Assembly (NCBI GenBank): GCA_946415315.1 | Contig: CAMKRZ010000002.1 | Coordinates: 62,001-126,000, forward strand | Origin: an uncultured Lachnoclostridium sp. | GTDB lineage: Bacteria > Bacillota > Clostridia > Lachnospirales > Lachnospiraceae | Direction of reading: 5' to 3' | Length of the DNA stretch: 64,000 bases | Notes under the pieces: model-generated | Told to the model about the DNA's origin: nothing | Databases searched by the model: none | What the model saw: only the letters and a program-made list of their open reading frames with translations | Shown here: in pieces, positions 8,470 through 17,647 of the stretch | Position numbering within the stretch: position 1 is the stretch's first letter | Layout of the letters: each line of letters begins with the position of its first letter | Program-made: the position numbers and the translations under genes

Positions 8470-9687
8470 ATGAACAAGATTCAGATGACCACTCCGCTCG
8501 TCGAGATGGACGGCGATGAAATGACCAGAATCCTCTGGAAAATGATAAAAGACGAACTGATCCTCCCCTTCGTCGACCTGAAGTCGGAATACTACGACCT
8601 CGGTCTTGTCAAGCGTGAGGAAACAAAGGATCAGATCACTCTTGACGCAAGTTACGCTGCGAAGAAGTACGGCGTAGCCGTCAAATGCGCGACGATCACA
8701 CCGAACGCACAGCGCGTCACCGAGTACAATCTCTCCCAGATGTGGAAAAGCCCGAACGGTACGATCCGCGCCATCCTGGACGGCACCGTTTTCCGTGCTC
8801 CGATCATGATCGACTCGATCAAGCCCAACGTGCGCACCTGGACGAAGCCGATCACCATCGCCCGTCACGCATACGGTGACGTGTATAAGAACACCGAGTT
8901 CCGGATCCCCGGCAAGGGCAAGGCAGAGCTTGTGTTCACCGGTGAGGACGGAACCGAGATGCGCGAGACGATCTACGATTTCGAGTGCCCGGGCGTGCTG
9001 CAGGGCATGTACAACAAAGACACCTCGATCGAGTCGTTCGCACGCAGCTGCTTCGAGTACGCGCTCTCTGTGAAGCAGGATCTCTGGTTCTCCACCAAGG
9101 ATACGATCTCCAAGAAGTATGACCATCGCTTCAAGGACATTTTCCAGGAGATCTACGACAACGAATACAAGGAGAAGTTTGAGGCTGCCGGTATCACCTA
9201 CTTCTACACGCTGATCGATGATGCCGTGGCTCGTGTCATCCGCTCCAAAGGCGGTTTCATCTGGGCCTGCAAGAACTACGACGGCGATGTCATGAGCGAC
9301 ATGGTGAGCACCGCATTCGGTTCCCTCGCGATGATGACAAGCGTGCTTGTGAGCCCTGACGGAAATTACGAGTACGAGGCTGCACACGGAACCGTGACAC
9401 GCCACTACTACCGCTACCTGCAGGGTGAGGAAACCTCGACAAACCCGGTTGCCACAATCTTCGCATGGTCCGGCGCCTTCCGTAAGCGCGGTGAGAAGGA
9501 CGGTCTTGCCGATCTCGTTCGCTACGCTGACTGTCTGGAGGCAGCTGTTCTCAAAACGCTCAATGACGGCATCATGACGAAGGACCTTGCCGGCATGGTG
9601 AGCGAAGGCTACACCGCAACGGCAGTGAATTCCGCGGACTTCATTGCAGCGATCCGCGAACGCCTCACCGCAATGCTTGAGCAGTGA
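8470..9687 (+). CDS. icd: Isocitrate dehydrogenase (NADP+), eukaryote-like type
   Basis: 405 residues. The protein oxidises and decarboxylates isocitrate to 2-oxoglutarate. It resembles the homodimeric IDH1/IDH2-like group rather than E. coli Icd: EMDGDEMTRILWKMIKDELI at the N-terminus, VKCATITPNAQRV, the substrate loop MWKSPNGTIRAILDGTVFR, ARHAYGDVYK, and the coenzyme site around EAAHGTVTRHYY. Those signatures favour NADP+. AAGGAGG lies seven bases before the ATG at 8470. It is the last gene of the acn-icd operon, and a strong terminator follows. Confidence 0.93.
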   Translation: MNKIQMTTPLVEMDGDEMTRILWKMIKDELILPFVDLKSEYYDLGLVKREETKDQITLDASYAAKKYGVAVKCATITPNAQRVTEYNLSQMWKSPNGTIRAILDGTVFRAPIMIDSIKPNVRTWTKPITIARHAYGDVYKNTEFRIPGKGKAELVFTGEDGTEMRETIYDFECPGVLQGMYNKDTSIESFARSCFEYALSVKQDLWFSTKDTISKKYDHRFKDIFQEIYDNEYKEKFEAAGITYFYTLIDDAVARVIRSKGGFIWACKNYDGDVMSDMVSTAFGSLAMMTSVLVSPDGNYEYEAAHGTVTRHYYRYLQGEETSTNPVATIFAWSGAFRKRGEKDGLADLVRYADCLEAAVLKTLNDGIMTKDLAGMVSEGYTATAVNSADFIAAIRERLTAMLEQ

Positions 9688-9751
9688 CCGGTCTTCTTTC
9701 GGATCTTATGTCATGCACGTAACGCGCTTGCAACTGACTAATAAAACAATT

Positions 9752-9790
9752 CAGGCACCGAAACCGTAACGATTTCGGTGCCTGTTTTAT
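9752..9790 (+). terminator. Rho-independent terminator of acn-icd
   Basis: CAGGCACCGAAA (9752-9763) pairs perfectly with TTTCGGTGCCTG (9773-9784) around a 9-base loop, followed by TTTTATT. On the other strand the stem is followed by AATTGTTTTATT, so it may also stop the ABC genes that converge on it. Confidence 0.9.
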
Positions 9791-9858
9791 TGCAGTTTGT
9801 GATGAATTTCGTCTTCGGCTTCATTTTCCGAAGCAAAGGAATCTGCGGTACGCTGCTG

Positions 9859-12573
9859 CTAGATATCGTATTGTGCCAGTATTCCGCTCGGTGTCTTCCG
9901 CAAGATCAGAAGTACCGGAATGATGCCGCAGAAGATTCCCAGGGCATACAGGAACACCAGTATCAGCAAAGCATACCAGATCGGATAATAGAACAGCGTC
10001 GTGTTGGCCTGAATATACAAACTGGCCGCGCTTCCGATCAGATAACCCAGGAAAATACTTAAGGAAACGACAACGCCGGCTTCCACTGCGAATCGGAAAA
10101 TCACGTTCTTGCGCGTCACGCCGATCGCACGGTAGATGCCGATCTCTCTGGAACGATTCATGATCATCGATTTCATGATGAAATACATGCACACACTCAT
10201 GAAACCTACAATGACAAGCAACGTGACTCCGATCGGCACGATTTCCCCCTTGAATTCCGCGAAACATAGACTGCGAACATCCTTCGGCGTGTAAATGGCA
10301 AGCGGCTCATAGGCGTCCCCACCATACCAGCCTTCCGGAGCAATGACATCACTGAAATTGTCCTTCAGGTACTTCTCCGCAGCCTCAATATCCGTTGCGT
10401 GAACGGCATAATACGGTTTGTAATCGTACGACTCCACGGCTGCGTCAACGGACCGGTACGTGAAATAATAATTGTAGCTTCCTCTGATAAACGCCCCGGG
10501 TGTTGATCCGATTCGTGAACTGCATTCAAGGAAATCTTCCCGGTTGAGGATGATGAATGAAAGGTTATCTCGCTGTATCGCTTCATTGTACCGATATGTG
10601 TTATCAATGATCTCCTGATATCTCTTCGCAAAATCGCTCGTTTCGCTGTAGAATTCCTCGGCAGGAGCTACGGCCTCAATGATCCTTCCGATCCGGAAGT
10701 CCATACCGTGAACCCGTATGGTGTCCCCGACCTTGAAGTTTTTTACTTCCGCGAACATGTCTTCGCCGTAACTCATCTCGGCCTCGTCCTCCGTATAGTG
10801 CCGGACAAAGACAACCTCGCCACGCGCAATACCGAAATGTCCGTCAACTTCACAGAGAACTCCCTCGGTTCCCCCATACCTGTCGTTGCCGTACATGCTG
10901 TACGCCGCGTGAAGCATCGGGTCAATGAAAATCGTGTTTTCATCCGAATCGATCACACATCCGATCCGATAAGCATCCTGCTCGGTATAGTACCGATTGA
11001 CGGAGACCCATCCACACTCAACGCCCAGCAGATCTTCATACTCTCTGATATAGTCGTAAGGGAAATCTCGCAGCATTTTGTCCGCGACCATTTTTGTTAC
11101 GACTACCTTTCCTTCTCTGCGGCACTCTTCCGGATCGCCCGCCAGTATCTTCCCGTCACCCATGACATCATACGGCAGGACAAACGCGTTCAGGGAAACA
11201 TCGCCGTATATGCTCCTTCCCGAGGTATAGTAACCGAAACTCTCAAATCCGCTCGGGTTGAATTTAATGTTCGCTTCTGTAGGCCGACTATACACAGAGA
11301 GAAACCGCACTGTTGCAAAATCAATACCGGACGAAGGGTCCGAAAGAGCCTTCTGCATACGCTCGCCGACACTGTCATTTTGCGCATAGACATAGAAAAT
11401 ATTGTGGTCATACTTTTCGTTGAGGCGCAGATATTCGCGAATACCCGTTCCGAACAGTGCGCTCATAAACACGAATACGATCGCGAAAAATGCAAGCGTC
11501 CTGCGCAGTCGTTTCTTACTCTTCTGCGTCATCATCGACTTGAAATTATAACTGTAGCCACGCTTTAACGAGGTCTTTAAATCAAACAGTTTTCCGTAGT
11601 CTGATCCCTCGAACGGCGGCAGCGCCGACATGTCAAACTCCTGCCTCTGTCGCTCCTGCTGCTCCTGTGCCGTGTAGACACCATCATGAAATTTCAATTC
11701 GCTGAATTCGTCGATCACCGCTACGTTCGGCGTGTCGATCCGAAGCAGTAATCGTCCGTTATGGTTGACTACCGTCAGTTTGAGCGGCTCATCCGGCTTG
11801 TTGCCGTAATAGTTCACGCTCACTTCCTCATTGCCGATGTTCTCCGACTCGTAATCTCCGAGGTAAACATCGTTCTTGCTCTTGACAGCGTACCCGTTGG
11901 CGCTTTCGTTCACCTTCGTGCCGACGATCCGGCCGTCCTTAAGTTCAATGACCGTGTCGCAGTAGTAGTCGACAAGCTGTTCCTCGTGGGTAACCAAAAG
12001 AACAAGGTGCTCCTTCGACATCTCCTTCAAAATGTCCATCACCAGAACGGTGTTGGCCTCGTCCAGGTTGCCGGTCGGCTCGTCAGCGAGGATGATCTTC
12101 GGGTTCTTTACGATGGCGCGCGCGATGGCGACACGCTGCTGCTGACCGCCCGAAAGCGTGTCCGGATAGCGCTTGCTGAACTTGTCCATACCGACGTTGG
12201 CGAGCGCCGCCATAACGCGGCGTTTGATCTCCTCTTCGTCGCGCATGCCGCACAGAAGCAGGGAGTCGGACACATTTTCAAAGACCGTCTCGTCGTTGTT
12301 CAGGTTATAGTTCTGGAAAATGAAACCGATGTACCGGTTGCGCAGCAGATCTGTCTTCTGCTGCATATTGAGACCGTCGATCGTGAGGATGCCGGACTCA
12401 TAATTGTCCAATCCGCCGATCACGTTGAGGAGCGTCGTCTTACCGCAGCCGGAAGGTCCGAAGATCGCACACATTCCGGTCTCGGGGATGCTCATCGTGA
12501 CATCGTTGATGACGTGAATCTCATTTTGTCTGCCTTTGTTGTAATACTTCTGAAGACCGTTCAGTTCGATCAT
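9859..12573 (-). CDS. ABC transporter, fused ATPase and FtsX-type permease (second of pair)
   Basis: 904 residues. The ATPase occupies about 1-225: Walker [15 protein letters not shown]-loop FIFQNYNL, signature [15 protein letters not shown], Walker [13 protein letters not shown] and VTHEEQ. A first membrane segment near 375 ([17 protein letters not shown]-like) precedes a large extracellular domain, and three segments close the protein ([51 protein letters not shown]), ending [14 protein letters not shown]. This is the MacB/FtsX mechanotransmission layout with the ATPase in front. The ATG at 12573 overlaps the TGA of the upstream gene by one base, so the two are translationally coupled and probably form a heterodimer. 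Substrate unknown; export or defence against peptides is a family-based guess. Confidence 0.85.
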   Translation of the reverse strand: MIELNGLQKYYNKGRQNEIHVINDVTMSIPETGMCAIFGPSGCGKTTLLNVIGGLDNYESGILTIDGLNMQQKTDLLRNRYIGFIFQNYNLNNDETVFENVSDSLLLCGMRDEEEIKRRVMAALANVGMDKFSKRYPDTLSGGQQQRVAIARAIVKNPKIILADEPTGNLDEANTVLVMDILKEMSKEHLVLLVTHEEQLVDYYCDTVIELKDGRIVGTKVNESANGYAVKSKNDVYLGDYESENIGNEEVSVNYYGNKPDEPLKLTVVNHNGRLLLRIDTPNVAVIDEFSELKFHDGVYTAQEQQERQRQEFDMSALPPFEGSDYGKLFDLKTSLKRGYSYNFKSMMTQKSKKRLRRTLAFFAIVFVFMSALFGTGIREYLRLNEKYDHNIFYVYAQNDSVGERMQKALSDPSSGIDFATVRFLSVYSRPTEANIKFNPSGFESFGYYTSGRSIYGDVSLNAFVLPYDVMGDGKILAGDPEECRREGKVVVTKMVADKMLRDFPYDYIREYEDLLGVECGWVSVNRYYTEQDAYRIGCVIDSDENTIFIDPMLHAAYSMYGNDRYGGTEGVLCEVDGHFGIARGEVVFVRHYTEDEAEMSYGEDMFAEVKNFKVGDTIRVHGMDFRIGRIIEAVAPAEEFYSETSDFAKRYQEIIDNTYRYNEAIQRDNLSFIILNREDFLECSSRIGSTPGAFIRGSYNYYFTYRSVDAAVESYDYKPYYAVHATDIEAAEKYLKDNFSDVIAPEGWYGGDAYEPLAIYTPKDVRSLCFAEFKGEIVPIGVTLLVIVGFMSVCMYFIMKSMIMNRSREIGIYRAIGVTRKNVIFRFAVEAGVVVSLSIFLGYLIGSAASLYIQANTTLFYYPIWYALLILVFLYALGIFCGIIPVLLILRKTPSGILAQYDI

Positions 12574-14882
12574 CACTCCTCACCTCCCCTCAACGTTTTC
12601 TTGACACTTGTTCCGAAGAGATTCTTGATCTGCTTTCGCGTGATACGGATCGTCAGATACAGCATGCCGCCGATCAGAACGACATACTGCCACGGCTGCA
12701 GATACCAGTATCTTCCGTTCCACTCTTCGTTGTGGTAGATGATGTAAGCCGCGACCGGCAACAGGATCAGCGAGGGAACAAGCGAGATCAGCATGCGCAC
12801 ATAAATGCCGACCCGGATAACCTTGGCCGGGATTCCCATCGAGCGCATGATCGCGATGTCATCCCGGAACGCCGCCACCGTGCGGTTTGTGCACATGTTG
12901 ACAAACATGGCGATGAAGAAAATGCTGAGCACCCACATCACAGCATACAGGAATCCGACAAACAAACGCTCGATGATATCTCCCATATCGGATTTGTACG
13001 TCATGTCGGAGGAAACCGCGATATATCCGTCCTCCCCGAGATCATCGACAAGGCGTTTTGCCTTTCCGTCGCTGTTGAAAAACAGACTGGCCTGCTTATA
13101 ATCAGATGTTACAGCACCACCGCACAATTTCTCGGCAACATGGATTCCGATACGGCAGATAATCTGCCCCTGTAGTTCATTATCACCGTACATAGCGGAA
13201 ACAGACGCAGGTCTCTCAGTTGTAAACGTATCCCGTCCGAACGTGCATGTATTACTTTTCTTACCTCCGGCCGTTCTCGTCGGATACGCTTCGTACATCC
13301 AATCTCCCCAAACATCGTAGTATCCTTGATTTCCGCCCGAGTAATTATTCTCATACTTCAGTGTCATAGAAACGTTTTCACCGTTTTTCAAACACTTCAG
13401 GAAGGTCGGATCGGAATAATAAATTTTATCCGGATCCATCTGCGTATCAACCGTGATATCAAGGAATGTTAAATCCAAATCCAGCAGCAGTTCCGAGCCA
13501 TCCACAGAAACTGCTTTGATGTTCTGCTGTCCGTCGATGATCATGGAGAGCGTATGATACCCTTCCTCCGTGACAACAGCCGTCATGTCTTTGGAGTTAT
13601 CCGCTATATACACGATCCCGCTGATCGTATAGATAAGTCCGTTCAGTTCCACTGTCGTAACGGAAAGAGAATCCTTGCCGTATATTTTCTGATAAAAGAT
13701 CGGAAGCCGAAGCAAAAGTTCCGTTTCGCTCTCCGGATACCTGCCGATGCTCGGTGTACCGAAGTTCTCGCCGACAGTGATGAAGAAAACCCCGTTGTGG
13801 AACTTGTCCTCTTCATAGTAATACATGTAATCTTCACTGGTTTCCGTGAGATTCCCGAGTTTTCTGTCCAGCAGGTAATCATAGTGAATTGACTTCTTCG
13901 CTCCGTATTTGTCCGCCAGTCCCTGTAATTCTTCGTCTGTGATTGCCCCTCCGTCCTTACGGATGACTACGAGACGACCTTCCATCGGGCGGAACATATG
14001 GTTTTTCTCAAACAATTTCTGGGCATCGCCGCAGAACATCGTCATCAAAAAAACACCCATTGTACCAAGCAACAGCAAAAGGCACAGAAAAATGCTCAGC
14101 TTCGGCTTTGCGAAGAAGATGGAACGACCGAGCAAAAGGCCGTTCGAAAGCATCGAAACATGCCCGCTTTCCTCAACCGGAGTGTAGTCCTTCTCCTCCG
14201 GTTGCGTAATCATCTGGTCCGCCTCCACAGCGCCGTCATAAACGCGCACGTGTCTCGTTGCAAACTCCGACACCTGATCGTAACTGTGTGTGACCATGAT
14301 CAGAAGCTTGTCCTTGGAAACCTCACGAAGAAGCGCGATGATCTCGCGCGAGGTCTCCGCATCCAGGTTACCCGTAGGCTCGTCCGCAAGGATGATCGGG
14401 CTGTCCTTCGCGAGTGCCCTGGCGATGACCGTCCTCTGCTTTTGGCCGCCGGAGAGCTGGCTGCCCTTCTGACGCATATGTTTCTTCAGCCCGACGCGCT
14501 CGATCAGTTCGATCGCACGGCGTCTGCGCTCCAGAGGATCCGTGATCGTCATGAGCGCGAGTTCAACGTTCTGAAGCACCGTAAAGCTCTCCAGAATGTT
14601 GTAATTTTGGAAAATGAACGAAATGTACTTCTCCCGGTACTCCTCCCAGTCCGGCTGGAGGTAGTGCGACGTCGGCTGTCCCTCGATGAACAGCTCGCCT
14701 TCCTCGTAGGAGTCCATGCCGCTAAGGACGTTCAAAAGCGTGGATTTACCGGAACCGGACGCACCGGTGATCGCGACAAATTCGCCCCGCTCGAACGACA
14801 GATTGACTCCGCGGATACCTACCGTCACATTGCCTTCGGACACGTAGATTTTCCCGATGTTCTGCAAACGCAGGAATGACAT
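12573..14882 (-). CDS. ABC transporter, fused ATPase and FtsX-type permease (first of pair)
   Basis: 769 residues. ATPase at about 1-220 with [57 protein letters not shown] and VTHSYDQV. A membrane segment near 265-285 (FLCLLLLLGTMGVFLMTM) is followed by about 350 extracytoplasmic residues, then FLYAVMWVLSIFFIAMFVN, ISLVPSLILLPVAAYI and YVVLIGGMLYLTI. The same architecture as its partner but with a shorter ectodomain indicates a two-gene transporter of two unlike fused subunits. AGGGGGAGG lies upstream of ATG 14882. A broken paralogue lies directly upstream at 14906-15431, so the locus once held more copies. Confidence 0.85.
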   Translation of the reverse strand: MSFLRLQNIGKIYVSEGNVTVGIRGVNLSFERGEFVAITGASGSGKSTLLNVLSGMDSYEEGELFIEGQPTSHYLQPDWEEYREKYISFIFQNYNILESFTVLQNVELALMTITDPLERRRRAIELIERVGLKKHMRQKGSQLSGGQKQRTVIARALAKDSPIILADEPTGNLDAETSREIIALLREVSKDKLLIMVTHSYDQVSEFATRHVRVYDGAVEADQMITQPEEKDYTPVEESGHVSMLSNGLLLGRSIFFAKPKLSIFLCLLLLLGTMGVFLMTMFCGDAQKLFEKNHMFRPMEGRLVVIRKDGGAITDEELQGLADKYGAKKSIHYDYLLDRKLGNLTETSEDYMYYYEEDKFHNGVFFITVGENFGTPSIGRYPESETELLLRLPIFYQKIYGKDSLSVTTVELNGLIYTISGIVYIADNSKDMTAVVTEEGYHTLSMIIDGQQNIKAVSVDGSELLLDLDLTFLDITVDTQMDPDKIYYSDPTFLKCLKNGENVSMTLKYENNYSGGNQGYYDVWGDWMYEAYPTRTAGGKKSNTCTFGRDTFTTERPASVSAMYGDNELQGQIICRIGIHVAEKLCGGAVTSDYKQASLFFNSDGKAKRLVDDLGEDGYIAVSSDMTYKSDMGDIIERLFVGFLYAVMWVLSIFFIAMFVNMCTNRTVAAFRDDIAIMRSMGIPAKVIRVGIYVRMLISLVPSLILLPVAAYIIYHNEEWNGRYWYLQPWQYVVLIGGMLYLTIRITRKQIKNLFGTSVKKTLRGGEE

Positions 14883-14905
14883 AGTGTTATTCCTCCCCCT
14901 TAAAG

Positions 14906-15431
14906 TTATATATCGTATTTCGCCAGGATTTCACTCGGCGTCTTACGCAAAAGTTTGACCACCGGCAGTATGCCGCACACAATGCCGGTCACCGCCAGGA
15001 ATCCGAACAATGCCTTCGCCATCCGTAACGGATAGTAGAAGGCACTTTCTTCATATGCCGATTGGCTGCTGAAACAGCCGACTGCGACATTTTACGGTCA
15101 TCAAAGCAAGCGCCACGTTCTGCAGAACCGTGAAGCTGTCGATGATATTATAGTCCCGGAAAATAAATGCGATAAACTTCTGACGGTACTGTTCCCAGTC
15201 CGGCTGAAGATAATGAGACGTGGACTGCCCCTCAACGCTGAGCTCGCCCTCCTCGCACGTGTCCATGCCGCTGATGACATTGAGATGCGTGGATTTGCCG
15301 GATCCGGATTCTCCCGTGATTGCGACAAACTCACCCTGATCAAAGCTCAGATTCACGCCGCTGATTCCGACGGCAACATTGCCCTCGGAAAGATAGATTT
15401 TTCCTACATTGTCCAGTTTCAGCAGCGACAT
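14906..15431 (-). pseudogene. Deletion-fused remnant of a duplicated ABC transporter pair
   Basis: The front part (15431 to about 15090) encodes 114 residues closely matching the N-terminal ATPase of the 12573-14882 gene (MSLLKLDNVGKIYLSEGNV, ESGSGKSTHLNV, FIFRDYNIIDSFTVLQNV) and stops before the signature motif; that frame ends at 15051. From about 15076 to 14906, in a different frame, lie 56 codons matching the end of the 9859-12573 permease (ESAFYYP, GIVCGILPVVKLLRKTPSE, ILAKYDI, stop at 14906). The simplest history is a tandem copy of both genes that lost roughly 4.4 kb between them. A GGGGGAGAAGG still precedes the start, so a 126-residue dead ATPase fragment may be made. Confidence 0.85.
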
Positions 15432-15494
15432 GACCTTCTCCCCCTGATACAAATCACCGTCGGATACAAAACTGACTGCTCAAAAATAATGCCT

Positions 15495-16616
15495 TTACTC
15501 CGCTAAGCCCGGCAGTATCTCCCGGATCCTCGCCGTCAGCACTTCCGCGGCACTCTCGTGCGCGGGATGCCCCGGGTGCCACCGGGAACCGAACATCCCC
15601 GGCTTCGTGTCCGGCAGGCGCAGATAATCGACACGGTCATCCCTGCTCTCCTCCCGGTACGCCCGGATTGCCGCAAGGATCGGCTCTTCCATGTCTGTTC
15701 CGAGCATTCCGTACACCCACAACAGATACGCCTGCGGATGGCAACTGCGAAGCTTCGCAAGGAACCCTCTGACTGCCCCGTCAAATGCAGCTGCGCTTGC
15801 AGCGTCAAGTGAGCCGTCCTCGCCCTTCGCAAGCTTGTATGTTCTGCCTGTCTCAGGGTCCGTGTATGCCTCCGCGTTGCACGCTCCGGAATCGTTGGTG
15901 CCAAGGTTGATCACAACCACATCGGGCTGAAACGCCTCAAAATCATACGGTTCCAGTGAGCCGAACACGCCTTTGCCGTCGACCGAGACGAGTGAACACA
16001 CCGCATCGTAGATGCCGGGCACATTGGAATGAATATCATTGTTATAGCCGCAGTACACGCCCCAGCCGCTCTGCGAGACCACCTGGTAATCCGCCGAAAG
16101 CGCTTCAGCCGTCTTGTACGCGTAATTATCGTATCCGGAGAACAGCTGTGCCACCCAGTCCATCTCTGCGTTGGCACCGATCCCACCTTCGCCCGAGGTG
16201 ATCGAATCGCCGATAAACTGAATCCGGCATTTCGGTTCCGCCACCGGTTCCAGTGTACCGTCCGTCTCGACCTTCGTCAGCCGGATGTAACCCTCGCCGT
16301 CGCCCGGCATGGGCTGCACTTCCTTGAGGATGCGTACATTTTTCGTCTCTTCCGCGTTGCGGTTTCGGAAAATGATCACCTCATTGTCACCGCGCAACAA
16401 CGGCATGCGGCACAGAAGCGCCCCGTTGATCACAACCGCGATCCACTGCTCCTGCATGCCGTATGCAGCTTCGATATGCACCGTGAGGTTCGCTGCGCGC
16501 ACATTCATTTCATAGCGGCTCCCGGTCCAGAACAATACGTCCGGAGCCTCCTTCGACACACGGCCGAGAATCTTCACATTTTTCACAATTGCGCCCTCGT
16601 GTATTGCGGCAACCAC
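15495..16616 (-). CDS. SGNH/GDSL carbohydrate esterase, CE2-like
   Basis: 373 residues, starting at GTG 16616 with no strong ribosome binding site nearby. The first 130 residues make a beta-rich jelly-roll-like domain (WTGSRYEMNVRAANLTVHIEA). The SGNH domain follows: FIGDSITSGEGG (block I with nucleophile Ser), VVINLGTNDSGA (block III) and SRWHPGHPAHE (block V His). A beta-sandwich in front of an SGNH domain is the plan of carbohydrate esterase family 2, which deacetylates xylan and other glycans. There is no signal peptide, so it would act on imported oligosaccharides. It ends a probable operon of unrelated functions. Confidence 0.8.
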   Translation of the reverse strand: MVAAIHEGAIVKNVKILGRVSKEAPDVLFWTGSRYEMNVRAANLTVHIEAAYGMQEQWIAVVINGALLCRMPLLRGDNEVIIFRNRNAEETKNVRILKEVQPMPGDGEGYIRLTKVETDGTLEPVAEPKCRIQFIGDSITSGEGGIGANAEMDWVAQLFSGYDNYAYKTAEALSADYQVVSQSGWGVYCGYNNDIHSNVPGIYDAVCSLVSVDGKGVFGSLEPYDFEAFQPDVVVINLGTNDSGACNAEAYTDPETGRTYKLAKGEDGSLDAASAAAFDGAVRGFLAKLRSCHPQAYLLWVYGMLGTDMEEPILAAIRAYREESRDDRVDYLRLPDTKPGMFGSRWHPGHPAHESAAEVLTARIREILPGLAE

Positions 16617-16673
16617 AATGGATCGCCGGTTCTCAAAAACTTCTCACGGTTATTCTGTAAAAGTAACCCTCTC

Positions 16674-17624
16674 TCAAGAGAAATAGATCATCGGGTCGGC
16701 CGGTTCCTTCGCGGGAACCATGCTCGTGATATACAGAACAACGCCCTTGCCCTTGTACTCGCGCATGCGCTGCACCTTTACATCAGCCGTGATCTCGAAC
16801 CACATGCGGCTCTTGAGCGATTCCGGAGAGACCGCCGCCGGCAGTTTCGCCATGAATCCCGAGAACTGCGTATCCTCGGCGCAGCAAGCCATCACCATAC
16901 GACCGGGGACAATATATCCCTTCGGAAGACGCGGTGACACGTACAGCATCGACAGAAAATGAATGGTCTTCCCGTCGTAATGCTCCGGATACTCCGAGGC
17001 ATCCATGAACCAGATACCGTAGTCTGCATCGGAAATCTCAATGTACTTCTGCGTGATGTCGTACGGAAGTTCATCCTCAAAATCGCCGGACGGCTTTCCG
17101 TCCGCGCGCTCGTACGAGATCTGCGTCTTGCGGTTCACAGCCTTGATGCTGCGGCGGATCAGCGATCGGTCGGTCGAATCATCACACCGGTTTACGATCA
17201 CGACATCGGAGTAACGGACTTCATCCAGGATCATCGCGCGCATGTTTGCGAGGTACATCGGGAACGTCGTCGAATCCAGAAGCGTGACGATCTGACCCAG
17301 CATCCAGTTTTGCGGCAGATCAAGCTCCAGCAGGTCCGTAAGCTTCCACATGCCGTTCCACTCGATCATGATCATATTGGGATCGTAAAAGTCATCCAGA
17401 TCGCTCAGAAACTTCGTCGTAAGCTGTTCCTGTTCTTCTACGGCGATGATACTCACGCCTTTTTTCGAAAGTTCAACCTCGTCATACTCCTCCTCGCCCT
17501 CTTCCGCCAGGATCAACAGAAGTCTGCCGGAAGAAAGAAAGTTCGGATCGTTCAGGGTATCACGTATAAATGAGGTCTTCCCGCTGTCCAGAAAGCCGTT
17601 TATGACAAATACGGGTTTTTCCAT
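16674..17624 (-). CDS. G3E-family GTPase (CobW-like), second of adjacent pair
   Basis: 316 residues. FVINGFLDSGKTSFIRDTL is a P-loop in the G3E position, followed by EEGEEEYDEVEL; VNRCDD stands in for the NKxD guanine motif. The cysteine metal motif CxCC of typical CobW proteins is absent: the equivalent region reads ILAEEGEEE and VEEQEQL. The C-terminal 90 residues form a beta-rich domain (PRLPKGYIVPGRMVMACC, RMWFEITADVKVQRM) like the one attached to some CobW relatives. It lies 23 bases after the His-rich G3E gene, so the two are co-transcribed; a role in metal handling is inferred from that and from the fold. Confidence 0.75.
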   Translation of the reverse strand: MEKPVFVINGFLDSGKTSFIRDTLNDPNFLSSGRLLLILAEEGEEEYDEVELSKKGVSIIAVEEQEQLTTKFLSDLDDFYDPNMIMIEWNGMWKLTDLLELDLPQNWMLGQIVTLLDSTTFPMYLANMRAMILDEVRYSDVVIVNRCDDSTDRSLIRRSIKAVNRKTQISYERADGKPSGDFEDELPYDITQKYIEISDADYGIWFMDASEYPEHYDGKTIHFLSMLYVSPRLPKGYIVPGRMVMACCAEDTQFSGFMAKLPAAVSPESLKSRMWFEITADVKVQRMREYKGKGVVLYITSMVPAKEPADPMIYFS

Positions 17625-17647
17625 AAAAACGAATCCTTTCGTCTGTA

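Noticed and set aside
15051-15452. An intact small ABC ATPase gene
   Set aside because: It lacks the signature and Walker B motifs and is followed out of frame by the tail of the partner permease, so it is a pseudogene.
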